The position numbers and the translations under genes were made by a program. A model generated the notes under the pieces. The model saw only the letters and a program-made list of their open reading frames with translations. It was not told where the DNA came from and searched no databases. 64,000 bases of DNA from DATKNA01 sp963786765 (GTDB lineage: Bacteria; Actinomycetota; Actinomycetes; Actinomycetales; Kineosporiaceae), in assembly GCA_963786765.1 (NCBI GenBank), contig CAWBAJ010000010.1, positions 160,348 through 224,347 of the forward strand, read 5' to 3'. Below are positions 17,738-26,596 of the stretch, piece by piece (positions within the stretch are counted from its first letter, which is position 1; every line of letters begins with the position of its first letter).

Positions 17738-18721
17738 ATGGCCGGCAACCAGGAGCTCCCCGAGCTCGTGCGACCGATGCTCGCGGTGCCCGGGGAGCTG
17801 CCGCCGCCCGCGCAGGACGACGCCTGGGCGTACGAGATGAAGTGGGACGGCGTCCGCGCGGTCGCCTACCTGCAGGGCGGCACGGTGCGGCTGATGTCGC
17901 GCAACGACCTCGACGTCACGCGCAGCTACCCGGAGGTCGCCTCGCCGCCGGCCGGGCTCGCCGGCGAGAGCGTGGTGCTGGACGGCGAGCTGGTGACGTT
18001 CGACGACCGTGGCCGGCCGAGCTTCGCGCGGCTGCAGGAGCGCATGCACGTCCGGGACGTCGCCGCCGCCCGCCGGCTGGCCGAGCGGGTGCCGGTGGTC
18101 TACCTGGTCTTCGACGTCCTGCACCTGGACGGCCGGTCACTGCTGCGGACGCCGTACAGCGAGCGGCGGGCCGCGCTGGTCGGGCTGGAGGTCGAGGGGG
18201 ACGCCTGGCGGGTGCCGCCGAGCTTCCGCGGGCCGGGCGCGGACGTCCTCGCGGCCAGCCGGGAGACCGGGCTCGAGGGCGTGGTGGCCAAGCGGCTGAC
18301 CTCGGGGTACCTGCCGGGGCGGCGTTCGCCGGACTGGCGGAAGGTCAAGCACGTCCGGATGCAGGAGGTCGTGATCGCCGGCTGGCGCCCGGGGCGGGGG
18401 CGGCGCGAGGGCGGGCTCGGGTCGTTGATCCTCGGCGTCCACGGCCCGGCCGGGCTCGAGCACGTGGGCGGCGTCGGCACGGGGTTCACCGAGCGGATGC
18501 TCGACGACCTCGCGTCGGAGCTGGCGCCGCTGTCGCGGACGACGTCCCCCTTCGGGCACGAGCTGCCGCGGGCGGAGACGCGCGACGCCCGGTGGGTGGA
18601 GCCGCGCCTGGTCGGCGAGGTGGTCTTCACGGAGTGGACGCCCGACGGGCGGCTGCGGCATCCGTCCTGGCGGGGGCTGCGCCCCGACAAGGCGCCCGGG
18701 GAGGTGCGGCGCGAGCCCTGA
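17738..18721 (+). CDS. ATP-dependent DNA ligase (LigD/LigC type)
   Basis: A 327-residue ligase. It has the adenylation motif YEMKWDGVRA (KxDG lysine), a motif III-like VVLDGELV, motif IV LEGVVAKR and motif V SPDWRKVK, then an oligonucleotide-binding domain (EVVIAGWRPGRGR) that ends at HPSWRGLRPDK. This is the ligase module seen in LigD and stand-alone LigC enzymes of non-homologous end joining or base excision repair. No Ku or polymerase/nuclease domain is in the window. It converges with a VOC-domain gene, stop codons 3 bp apart. Confidence 0.9.
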   Translation: MAGNQELPELVRPMLAVPGELPPPAQDDAWAYEMKWDGVRAVAYLQGGTVRLMSRNDLDVTRSYPEVASPPAGLAGESVVLDGELVTFDDRGRPSFARLQERMHVRDVAAARRLAERVPVVYLVFDVLHLDGRSLLRTPYSERRAALVGLEVEGDAWRVPPSFRGPGADVLAASRETGLEGVVAKRLTSGYLPGRRSPDWRKVKHVRMQEVVIAGWRPGRGRREGGLGSLILGVHGPAGLEHVGGVGTGFTERMLDDLASELAPLSRTTSPFGHELPRAETRDARWVEPRLVGEVVFTEWTPDGRLRHPSWRGLRPDKAPGEVRREP

Positions 18722-18724
18722 GTG

Positions 18725-19126
18725 CTACGCCTCGCCGTCCTGCGGGTCCCGCGGCGGCTCCCGGGTCTCGAAGCCGACCAGCCCCACAGTGTTCCCCTCG
18801 CTGTCACGCACGAACGCCTGCACCTCGGCCGTCCCGGCGGGGCCCAGCGTGTCGTCGGCGTGGACGAAGATCACATTCGGCTCCCCGACCACCTCCACGC
18901 CCTCGCCCCGCAGCGCCTCGACCCGGGCCCGGACGTCGCCCACCCGCAGGTACAGCAGCGCCGAGGGGGCCTCGCCGTCGAGCAGCAGCCGCACCCCCGG
19001 CAGCTGGAAGAACACCAGACCCGGCGGCTCGAAGCGGGCGACGGCGGGCTCGCCGAGCAGGCGTTCGTAGAAGCGCACAGCGCGATCGAGATCTTCCGCC
19101 CGCTGCGCGACCTGGATGAGCTCCAC
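18725..19126 (-). CDS. VOC-family (glyoxalase/bleomycin resistance-like) protein
   Basis: A 133-residue protein with a GTG start at 19126 behind GGGAGG. It has two beta-alpha-beta-beta-beta modules: VAQRAEDLDRAVRFYERLLG, FFQLPGVRLLL, LYLRVGDVRARVEALRGEGV and VRDSEGNTVGLVGF. This is the vicinal-oxygen-chelate fold of glyoxalase I, dioxygenases and antibiotic-binding proteins. An annotator could start it 57 codons upstream, but that part only reads the repeated 18-bp unit. Function is not predicted. Confidence 0.85.
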   Translation of the reverse strand: MELIQVAQRAEDLDRAVRFYERLLGEPAVARFEPPGLVFFQLPGVRLLLDGEAPSALLYLRVGDVRARVEALRGEGVEVVGEPNVIFVHADDTLGPAGTAEVQAFVRDSEGNTVGLVGFETREPPRDPQDGEA

Positions 19127-19192
19127 CCGACGCCTCCCGACACCTAGCTTTGCGAACGGTGGCCACCCTATCCGCCCTCCACCCCACCCACG

Positions 19193-19310
19193 ATCAAGGA
19201 AAACTTGGGTGCCTGTGGGGCGGAAGTGAAGAGTCGCCACGGGGGAAGGCTTGATCCCCAACTTTTCCTTGATCCCCAACTTTTCCTTGATCCCCAACTT
19301 TTCCTTGATC
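19193..19310. repeat. 18-bp tandem repeat (three perfect copies) with an inverted copy upstream
   Basis: TTGATCCCCAACTTTTCC occurs at 19251-19268, 19269-19286 and 19287-19304, followed by six more bases of the unit. A near-copy in the opposite direction (GATCAAGGAAAACTTGGG) starts at 19193. The AT-rich block separates the VOC gene from padR. It may form a long hairpin and end transcription of the padR gene, whose stop is at 19316. Confidence 0.85.
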
Positions 19311-19315
19311 GTCGA

Positions 19316-19972
19316 CTAGTGGGCGGGGAGCAACGCGTCGATCGTCGTCACGATGTCGGTCAGCGCCGAGCGGTGGTCCCACGTCCCGGGGTCCGTGGTG
19401 CTGCGCCACGCGGCGACGGTGCGGCGGGCGCGCCGGACGGCGGTCAGCACCGCCGCCTCCTGCTCCACCTGGAACCGCAGCGCCACGGCAGCGATGTGCC
19501 GGCGCTGCGGATACGGCGTCTCGCCCCGCAGCGCCTGCTCCGCCATGCCGCGGAGTTCCCGCAGCCGCTCCGCGGACGTCGCCTCGATCGCCCCGAGCGT
19601 GCCGTCGAGCTGCTCGAGCGAGCCCGAGTCCGCGAAGAAGAGCATGAGCATGCCCTCGAACTCGGTGGCCGGGGGCGCAGGGGTCTCTCCCAGCCAGTCC
19701 CGCAGGGCCTCCCGGCCCTGGTCGGTGATCTCGTAGACGGTCTTGGGCCGCTGGCCGGTGTACTCCTGTCGGGCCGTCGCCAGGCCGTCCGCGACGAGCG
19801 CCTTCGGCTCGTCGTAGAGCTTGCGCTCGGCCCGGGGCCAGAACCACTTCAGGCTGCGCTGCACCTGCTTCGCCAGCTCGTAGGTGGTCCAGCTGCGGAC
19901 GGACAGCAGGCCGAGCACCGCGTAGGAGGTCGTCGTCCGGGGCATCCGACGAGCGGTCTCGACAGCAGGCAT
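19316..19972 (-). CDS. PadR-family transcriptional regulator
   Basis: About 218 residues; the start is ambiguous (ATG at 19972 or 19945). It has the PadR winged helix: TSYAVLGLLSVRSWTTYELAKQ, then WPRAERKLYDEPKALVADGL and KTVYEITDQGREALRDWL, and a C-terminal coiled-coil dimerisation part (VALRFQVEQEAAVLTAVRRARR). PadR proteins repress adjacent detoxification and efflux genes and release DNA on binding a phenolic or drug. Divergent repeats at 19986-20039 sit between this gene and the downstream cassette, so it probably autoregulates and controls it. Confidence 0.9.
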   Translation of the reverse strand: MPAVETARRMPRTTTSYAVLGLLSVRSWTTYELAKQVQRSLKWFWPRAERKLYDEPKALVADGLATARQEYTGQRPKTVYEITDQGREALRDWLGETPAPPATEFEGMLMLFFADSGSLEQLDGTLGAIEATSAERLRELRGMAEQALRGETPYPQRRHIAAVALRFQVEQEAAVLTAVRRARRTVAAWRSTTDPGTWDHRSALTDIVTTIDALLPAH

Positions 19973-19985
19973 GCTGCATCTTGAC

Positions 19986-20039
19986 ATGGTGCATTCTGCA
20001 GTGTCTACTCCTGCTCATCGATGCTGCACACCGCAGTAT
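19986..20039. promoter_or_regulatory. candidate PadR operators (two repeats)
   Basis: Two 19-bp elements, 19986-20004 (ATGGTGCATTCTGCAGTGT) and 20021-20039 (ATGCTGCACACCGCAGTAT), share ATG-TGCA-N3-GCAGT; the second is a palindrome of the type AT-CTGC-N5-GCAG-AT. They lie between padR and the LmbE-like gene. A third ATGCTGCA half-site starts at 19970. Symmetry and place suggest regulator binding (inference). Confidence 0.5.
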
Positions 20040-20054
20040 CCGAAGGAGGTCCCG

Positions 20055-20816
20055 ATGGACGGCTTCCAGGTGCAGGTCGTCGTGGCGCATCCCGACGACG
20101 AGACCTTCGGCTGCGGCTCCCTGCTGTTGCACGCTGCCGCCGCCGGCGCGAGGACGAGCGTGGTCTGCGCGACCCGCGGCGAGGCCGGCGGGAGCGATGC
20201 CGCGGACCTCGGCGCCATCCGTCAGCGGGAGCTGCGCGAGGCCGCCCGGCTGCTCGGCGTCGACCGGGTCGACCTGCTCGGCTTCACCGACTCGGCCATG
20301 AGCGGCGACGCGGGCGAGAGCACGCTCGTGGGCGCCCCGTTCGAGCGCGTCGTCGCCGCCGTGCGCGCGGCGGTCGACGCCGTCCGCCCCGACGTCCTCG
20401 TCACCCTCGACGCCAGCGACAGCCACCGCGACCACGTGCGGATCCGGGACGCCGCGATCGAGGCCGCCCGCGACGCCGGCGTCCCGCGCGTCTACCTCGC
20501 CTGCCTCCCGCGCTCGCTGATGCGGCGCTGGGTCGAGCACATGCGCCGCGAGCGGCCCGAGATGGAGCACCTGGACGCCGACGTCGCCGCCCTCGGCACC
20601 CCGGACGCCGACATCACCACCGTGCTCGCAGCCGCCGAGCACCTGCCGGCCCGCGAACGCGCCATGGCCGTGCACGCCTCCCAGACCTCCCCCTACGAGG
20701 GCCTGCCCGACGACCTGCGCCGGGCGTTCCTCGCCGACGTCCACCTGCGCCGGATCCATCCGGCCCCCGATCCCGACCTGGACGGCGACCTGCCGGAGAC
20801 CTCGCTCTTCGCCTGA
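20055..20816 (+). CDS. LmbE/PIG-L-family deacetylase
   Basis: A 253-residue protein with a perfect AAGGAGGT before ATG 20055. It carries AHPDDETFGCG (zinc-binding H-P-D-D), then ATRGEAGGSD, and DASDSHRDHVRI (second zinc His). The fold is that of GlcNAc-inositol deacetylases such as MshB and of the mycothiol conjugate amidase Mca. The substrate is not determined. It may belong to mycothiol-based detoxification or to modification of a metabolite; it opens the PadR-controlled cassette. Confidence 0.9.
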   Translation: MDGFQVQVVVAHPDDETFGCGSLLLHAAAAGARTSVVCATRGEAGGSDAADLGAIRQRELREAARLLGVDRVDLLGFTDSAMSGDAGESTLVGAPFERVVAAVRAAVDAVRPDVLVTLDASDSHRDHVRIRDAAIEAARDAGVPRVYLACLPRSLMRRWVEHMRRERPEMEHLDADVAALGTPDADITTVLAAAEHLPARERAMAVHASQTSPYEGLPDDLRRAFLADVHLRRIHPAPDPDLDGDLPETSLFA

Positions 20817-20942
20817 CCGGCCCCGTTCCGCCCCCATGTAAACCCCCACGTAACGCCCCCTCGCGTCGCCGGAAGCTCCGCCGCCGTCGCGCGATCAGAC
20901 ACGCCCGTCGCCACCCGCAACCCACCCGAACAGGAGTCCGCC

Positions 20943-22362
20943 ATGACCGCGATCGACCTCGCGTCCGTCCTCGCCACGCCCACCGTTCCCACCGCCGCGG
21001 ACGCCGTCCGCGACCAGCTGCCCGGGACCGTCCTCCTCCCCGCCGACGGCGGCTACGAGGCGGCCCGCCTGCCGTGGAACGTCGCCGTGCCGCAGCGGCC
21101 CGCCGCCGTCGCCGTCCCCCGCGACACCGCCGAGGTCGCGGCCGTCGTGCGCGCCGCCGCCGCGGCCGGGCTGCGGGTCGCTCCCCAGGGCACCGGGCAC
21201 AACGCCGGTCCGCTCGGCGACCTCTCCGACACCGTCCTGCTGCGGACGTCGGCGATGACCGGTGCGCGCGCCGACCCCGCGACCGGCCGGGTGACGGTAC
21301 GGGGCGGAACCTTGTGGCTCGACGCCGTCGAGGCCGCGGCGGCGCACGGACGCACCGTCCTGCACGGCTCGTCGCCCGACGTCGGCGTCGTGGGCTACTC
21401 CCTCGGTGGCGGCATGGGCTGGTACGCCCGGCTGCTCGGCCTGCAGACGAACAGCGTCACCGGTGCCGAGGTCGTCCTCGCGGACGGGTCCGTCGTCCGC
21501 GCCGACGCCGAGCACGAGCCCGACCTGTTCTGGGCCCTGCGGGGCGGCGGCGGCAACTTCGGCGTCGTCACGGAGCTCGAGTTCGCCAGCTACGACTTCA
21601 CCACCGCCTACGGCGGCATGCTGCTCTGGGACTGGTCGCACGCCGAGCAGGTCCTTCCCCGCTGGGCCGCCTGGGCGGCGCAGGCGCCGGACGACGTCAC
21701 GACGTCGTTCCGCCTGATGCAGCTACCCCCGTTCCCGGAGCTCCCGCCGTTCCTGCGCGGCCGGCAGCTGGTCGTGATCGACGGTGCCGTCCGCGCCGAC
21801 GACGACGCCCACGCCGAGGCCGTGCTCGCGCCGCTGCGGGCGCTGCGCCCCGAGATCGACACGTTCGCCCGCGTTCCCGACGGCGTCCCTCGTCCGCTTG
21901 CACATGGACCCCGAGGGACCGACGCCGGCCGTCTCCGGCACCGCCCTGCTGTCCGGGTTGCCGGACGCCGCTCTCGACGCCGTTCTCGCCACCGCCGGCC
22001 CCGGGTCTGCCTCGGCCCTGCTCGCCGCGGAACTGCGCCAGCTGGGCGGGGCCGTCTCACGCCCGGCGCCCGGTGCCGGTGCCCTGCCCTGCATCGAGGG
22101 GCAGTTCCTGCTCTTCGGCGTCGCGGTCGCCCCGGACGCCGACGCCGCCGCGGCCGGCTCCGCCAGCGCCGACCGGCTCGTCGACGCCCTCGCCCCCTGG
22201 AGCACCGGACGGCGCTACCTCAACTTCACCGAGGTCCCGGTGCCGGCGGCGTCCGGGTACGACCCCGGCTCCCTGGCCCGGCTGCGCGCGGTTCGCGCGG
22301 CCGTCGACCCCACCGGCCTCTTCCGGGCCAACCACCCCGTCGCTGCTTCCGACGAGAACTGA
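20943..22362 (+). CDS. BBE-type FAD-binding oxidoreductase, one frameshift
   Basis: About 473 residues. It has the FAD-binding PCMH fold: VPRDTAEVAAVVRAAAAAG, PQGTGHNAG (a His for covalent flavin attachment), SPDVGVVGYSLGGGMGWYAR and WALRGGGGNFGVV. Near 21890 the frame shifts; the correct frame continues HMDPEGPTPAVSG and ends in the BBE tail with YLNFTEVPVPAASGYDP and LARLRAVRAAVDPTGLF. Such flavoproteins oxidise alcohols, sugars and aromatic or alkaloid substrates. No signal peptide. It is the second gene of the PadR cassette, 126 bp after the deacetylase. Confidence 0.85.
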
Positions 22363-22373
22363 GAGGCACCGCC

Positions 22374-22505
22374 ATGACCCAGACCCTCGAGCGCCCCGGG
22401 CTCGTCGCCCGACCCTGCAGCCCGCACATGCACACCCTCCGTTGCTGGTGGCACCCCGAACTGGCCGCCTGGGTCTGCCCGCCGTCCGGGGACGGCTCGA
22501 CGTGA
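22374..22505 (+). CDS. 43-residue Cys/His/Trp-rich peptide
   Basis: A small frame with a GAGAGG ribosome site, starting 11 nt after the oxidoreductase stop and overlapping the exporter start by 4 nt (GTGA at 22502). The peptide reads MTQTLERPGLVARPCSPHMH, then TLRCWWHPELAAWVCPPSG. Three Cys (15, 24, 35) and three His (18, 20, 27) could bind a metal, and Trp residues surround them. I know no family with certainty. Its codon bias, ribosome site and exact operon position support a real gene. It may be a metal-binding regulator or a modified precursor peptide. Confidence 0.6.
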   Translation: MTQTLERPGLVARPCSPHMHTLRCWWHPELAAWVCPPSGDGST

Positions 22506-23869
22506 CCCGTCCGCGCTGGACGCTGGCCCTCACCTGCCTGGCGTCGTTCATGGTGGGGCTGGACGCGCTCGTCGTCACGACCGCGCTGCCAGCGATCGGG
22601 GCCGACCTGCGGGCCGGCCTCGGCGCCCGGCAGGGCGTCGTCACCGCCTACCTGCTCGCCTACGCCGTCGGGATCGTCCCGGCCTCCGCACTCGGCGACC
22701 GGTACGGCCGCCGCCGGATCTTCACCGCCGGACTCGCGGTCTTCGCCGCCGCGTCGGCCGGTTGCGCCCTCGCGAGCGGTCCCGCCGCGCTGCTGGCCTG
22801 GCGAGCGGTGCAGGGGCTGGGAGCGGCGGCGGTGATGCCCCTGAGCCTGACGATCCTCACGGCGGCGTACCCGGTGGCGCGGCGGGGATACGTCCTCGGC
22901 CTCTGGGGCGGCGCGGGCGGTCTCGCGGTCGCCTCGGGACCGCTCGTCGGCGCCGCCCTCACGCACGTCGCCGGCTGGCACGCGATCTTCTGGCTGACCG
23001 TGCCCGTCGGGCTGGTCTGCGCGGTGCTGTCCGCGGGACGACTGCCCGAGTCGTACGGCACCCGCCACCGGCGCGACGGAACCGGGCTCGCGCTGCTCGC
23101 GGGGTGCGTGCTCGCGCTCGCCTGGGGGCTGGCACGGGCGGCCTCCGCCGCAGGCCCCGACGCCCCCGGTACCGCCGCGCTCGCTGCGGGAACCGTCCTC
23201 GCCGCCGGGTTCGCCGTCCGGCAGCGCCGGTCCCCCGCCCCGGTCCTGCCGCCCCGGCTGCTGCGCGCGCCCGGGTTCGCCGCGGCCGCCGGCACTGCCG
23301 TCCTGCTCACCGCGACGATCAACGCCGCGACGTTCTTCGTCGCGCAGTTCTTCCAGGAGGCCCAAGCGGAGCCGCCGCTCGCCGCGGGGCTGCGGCTGCT
23401 GCCGTGGACCCTCACCCCGCTCGCCGTGTCGCCGCTCGCAGGCGCGTTGTCGGACCGCGTGGGCCGCCGGCCCGTGCTCGCCGCCGGGATGCTGGCGCAG
23501 GGCCTGGGCCTGGGCTGGTTCGCGCTCGCCGCGACACCGGACGCCGGCTATGCCGCGCTGGCCGGCCCGCTGTTGCTGGCCGGCGTCGGGATCTCGGCGG
23601 CGCTGCCCGCGTCCGCGGCGGCGGCCCTCGGCGCCGTGCGGCCGGAGGACGTCGGCACGGCGTCCGGCGCCGTGAGCACCGGGCAGCGCCTCGGCGCCGG
23701 GCTCGGGGTGGCCGTGACGGCCGCCGTGTTCGCCGCGCACGGCTCGCTGGGCTCCGGTGCCAGTTACGTCGCGGGCTTCCGGCCGGCCCTCGCCGTGGCC
23801 GCAGGACTGTCGCTGCTCGGCGCCCTCACGGCGCTGGCTGCGAGACCTGCGCGCGGTTCCGATCATCCC
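22502..23869 (+). CDS. MFS drug-efflux transporter (DHA2-like)
   Basis: About 456 residues with 14 probable helices. It starts GTG (VTRPRWTLALTCLASFMVGLD), has motif A as GDRYGRRRIFTAG, and later SDRVGRRPVLAAG, with VVTTALPAI near the N terminus as in DHA2 exporters. The start overlaps the 43-residue peptide stop. The C terminus is unclear: similarity ends near 23850 but the frame stays open far into the opposite strand's gene, so a base is probably lost around 23840-23870. Predicted role: proton-driven efflux of the cassette's substrate or product. Confidence 0.85.
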
Positions 23870-26023
23870 TCACGCCGACGAGGGGGGTGGGCGCCAGAGG
23901 GTAGCCGCCGCCAGCAGCGGCAGGACGATCGCGTAGGCGATCAGGCCGGCGTACGTGTAATTGACGTAGAACTGGACGGCGCCCGCGAAGAACAGCACAT
24001 GGAACGGCACGGCGGCGGCGAGCCAGCCCAGCCGCAGGCCGTTCCGGACGCCGGCCGGGCCCGTGAACGCCACCGCCAACGGGAGGACCAGCGTCGGCAC
24101 CGCGTACCAGAAGAACGGCACGCGGAACCACGCCGAACCCTCGTCGCCGTGCAGCGTGAGCCGGATCGCGTTGAAGAACAGGGCCGCAGCACCGGTGAGC
24201 GCGAGGGCCGTCACGAGCAGCCGGGCAGGCCTCGCCAGCGCTTCCGGCTGCAGCCGTACCCCGGGGACGCGCCGGGCGACGAGCGCCGCAGCGACCCCGA
24301 GCGCGACGCAGAGCACGATGGCGGCCAGGACGATCGACGGCACCGTGCGGTCCCCACCGTTGTCGTAACCGATGAAGGCGCCCACCACGGCGGCCGGCAG
24401 CGTCCCGGCGACACCGGCGGCCGCGAGGCAGCCCAAGCCGAACAGCGGCGCGCGGCGCAGGACGAGCAGCAGACCGGCCGCGGCGAGGGCCGCCGGGTGG
24501 AGCACGTACACAAGCGGCCACCAGTCCTTGTCCACGACGCCCTCGATCACCCCGAGCACCGCCAACGGCACGGCGACGACGAGGGACAGCCAGCCGAGCG
24601 CCCTCGCCGCACCAGCGGGCACCTCGCCGGTCAGCGGCTCCTCTCGGGCCACTTGCACCTCATCGGCGGCCTGCACCTGGGCCACCGTTCCCCGCGCCGG
24701 CGCCGCGGTCCTCGCAGCGGCCGCGTCTGCGGGTGCGGGCGGCGCGTCGCTGTCGGCGTCCGGGGGGTGGACCGGGGCCGCGCCCACCACGGTGACCGGG
24801 ACGACGACCGTGACGCCGGCGGCCGCCAGGGTGACGGTGCCGTCGGCCTGTCCCGACCCGGGGGGAACTACCACCACCTCGTACCCGCCGTCCACCGCCG
24901 AGACGCGGACCCAGTCCTCGGCGGACGACGCGGTGGCGGCCCGCGCCAAGGGTGGGCCCGCCGTCTGGAGCCGCTGCGGGGCCGAGGGCGAGCCGGGCGG
25001 CAGGGGCCCGAAGGAGAGCTGGGCCGGCGTGACCGAGAGGCGCAGCTGCGTCAGGGCGTCAGCGGCCGACTCCGCGACGAGCCGGGTGTCCGCCTCGGCG
25101 ACGCGCGCCAGCGCCGCGCGCGCGCCGGCCGCGACGGGCAGGTTCGCGCTCAGCAGCCGCGACCGCAGCTCGGCGACGGCACCGAGCCGGGTGTAGGCGT
25201 TGGCGTCGTCCAGAGCGGCCTGCAGGTCGCGCGGCAGCGGCGCGGGCTCGACCCGCCGTCGGGTGCTGCGGGCGAGGTAGAGCTCGCCCTGCATCTCGAT
25301 GTCCCGGGTCGGCGTCTGGTTCGGGTTGCCCGCCCGCACCCGGTCGAACACGTAGTCGTAGAGCTCGTTGAGCGAGACCCAGCCGTCCTCGTCCCGGTCC
25401 GCCTCCCCTGTGGCGAGGCCCCGGACGAGCGCGGCGGTGAACGGCGACGGTTCGGGCAGGTCGTCGTCGCGCAGGCGCCCACCCTCGAACGCGTACTCCA
25501 TCGCGTTCGAGGCACTGATCACGGCGCGACCGCGCCCTCCGGCGAGGCGGCCGGTCGGGAAGCTGTCGAGGACGTGCACGTCGCCGCCGGCACGCACCGC
25601 GACGCCCTCGCCGAACGCGCCGCCGTAGCAGCAGTCGAGAAGCAGGACGATGCTCCGGGACGCGCTGTCACGCATGCAGCGCTGGACGAACTCGGCCGCC
25701 ACGGCCGTCGACGCCAGCCGTGCGGGCTTCGTCGCGCGCGCCGCGAGGAAGAGCTCGCCCGCCTCGTTCTTGAGCCCGTGGCCGGAGAAGTGCAGCAGGA
25801 CGACGTCGTCGGCGCGCGCCTCCGCGAAGAGGTCGTCGATGCGCGCCTGGACCTGGTGGGCCTCCTCGTTCCTGGACACCTGGACCTCGAAGGCGGCCAC
25901 GGCGGGATCGCCGAGCACGGCGGCGAGCGCTTCGGCATCCGCGGCTGGAGAGCGCAACCGGCGCAGACCGGGGTCGTCGTACTCGTCGACGGCGACGACG
26001 AGGGCCTTGCGCCGCCCGCTCAC
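23870..26023 (-). CDS. caspase-like protease with EF-hand-like loop, beta domain and membrane-spanning C terminus
   Basis: 717 residues from GTG 26023. Residues 1-250 are a caspase (C14/p20) domain: ALVVAVDEYDDPGLRRLRSP, catalytic His near 82 in LLHFSGHG, catalytic Cys near 132 in LLLDCCYGG, and SASNAMEYAFEGG. An EF-hand-like loop (DRDEDGWVSLNE, near 209-220) lies in the small-subunit region. Next come helical repeats, a beta-rich domain (SVTPAQLSFGPLPPG ... GGYEVVVVPPG), a Pro/Ala linker and, from about 500, six or more hydrophobic helices. It is two bases downstream of an EACC1 gene, a pairing known from bacterial conflict systems. Predicted as a membrane-anchored death or immunity effector; the target protein is unknown. 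Confidence 0.85.
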   Translation of the reverse strand: MSGRRKALVVAVDEYDDPGLRRLRSPAADAEALAAVLGDPAVAAFEVQVSRNEEAHQVQARIDDLFAEARADDVVLLHFSGHGLKNEAGELFLAARATKPARLASTAVAAEFVQRCMRDSASRSIVLLLDCCYGGAFGEGVAVRAGGDVHVLDSFPTGRLAGGRGRAVISASNAMEYAFEGGRLRDDDLPEPSPFTAALVRGLATGEADRDEDGWVSLNELYDYVFDRVRAGNPNQTPTRDIEMQGELYLARSTRRRVEPAPLPRDLQAALDDANAYTRLGAVAELRSRLLSANLPVAAGARAALARVAEADTRLVAESAADALTQLRLSVTPAQLSFGPLPPGSPSAPQRLQTAGPPLARAATASSAEDWVRVSAVDGGYEVVVVPPGSGQADGTVTLAAAGVTVVVPVTVVGAAPVHPPDADSDAPPAPADAAAARTAAPARGTVAQVQAADEVQVAREEPLTGEVPAGAARALGWLSLVVAVPLAVLGVIEGVVDKDWWPLVYVLHPAALAAAGLLLVLRRAPLFGLGCLAAAGVAGTLPAAVVGAFIGYDNGGDRTVPSIVLAAIVLCVALGVAAALVARRVPGVRLQPEALARPARLLVTALALTGAAALFFNAIRLTLHGDEGSAWFRVPFFWYAVPTLVLPLAVAFTGPAGVRNGLRLGWLAAAVPFHVLFFAGAVQFYVNYTYAGLIAYAIVLPLLAAATLWRPPPSSA

Positions 26024-26025
26024 CG

Positions 26026-26445
26026 TCAGGTCCCCGACGCGTGGCGGCTCACGAACATCTCGATGAGCCGGTCCTGCTGGTCCGCGGACGCCTGCGACAG
26101 CTCGAGCACGTCCCCGTCGAGCTCGACCCGGACGGTCCGCACCGGGCCGGGTGACCGGGACAGCCAGCCCCGGATCGCCGTGACCACGGCCGCGAGTCCG
26201 CTGGCGGCCGGGCCCAGCGTCACGAGGAGCCCGCCGACGGTGGCGGCATCGAACCCGCGGGTGCCGGGCGGGGCCTCGCCGGCCGGCAGTGGGCGCACCG
26301 CTTCGACGTCGAGCTGCGCGAGCTCGCGCCGCAGGTGCCCGGTGAGCACGTCGACGCGCTCGGCGTCGGCGCCGTCCTCTTCGAGCAGGAGCCGCAGTTC
26401 GCCGTCCACGACGCCCCCTTCGAACCCGACGAGATCCTGAGCCAC
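26026..26445 (-). CDS. EACC1-domain protein (effector-associated constant component)
   Basis: 139 residues if read from GTG 26445; a GTG at 26409 behind GAAGGGGG is an alternative. The pattern is RVDVLTGHLRRELAQLDVEA, GEAPPGTRGFD, a hydrophobic region VGGLLVTLGPAASGLAAVV, WLSRSPG, then VRVELDGDVLELSQASADQQ ending in FVSRH. This fits the EACC1 family, small conserved proteins encoded beside caspase, trypsin or other effector domains in actinobacterial conflict systems. It probably transmits a signal to or restrains the effector. TGA and the caspase GTG are two bases apart, so the two genes are one operon. Confidence 0.75.
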   Translation of the reverse strand: MAQDLVGFEGGVVDGELRLLLEEDGADAERVDVLTGHLRRELAQLDVEAVRPLPAGEAPPGTRGFDAATVGGLLVTLGPAASGLAAVVTAIRGWLSRSPGPVRTVRVELDGDVLELSQASADQQDRLIEMFVSRHASGT

Positions 26446-26596
26446 AGTGCACCCACCGGCACGCAGCGGGCAACGATGATCCGATCGTGCTGCCCGTTGA
26501 CGCCGACGACGACGGTGTGGACGGCGGTGTCGACGGTCGTGTCGGGGCCGTCCAGTAACGTTCCGAGCACCTGCCCGGCGGCCCCCGAGGAGCCCG

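Noticed and set aside
20021..26440. A plus-strand open frame of over 2,100 codons
   Set aside because: It is a GC-rich shadow crossing several genes in other frames and strands; only the FAD oxidase tail and the MFS part match protein families.
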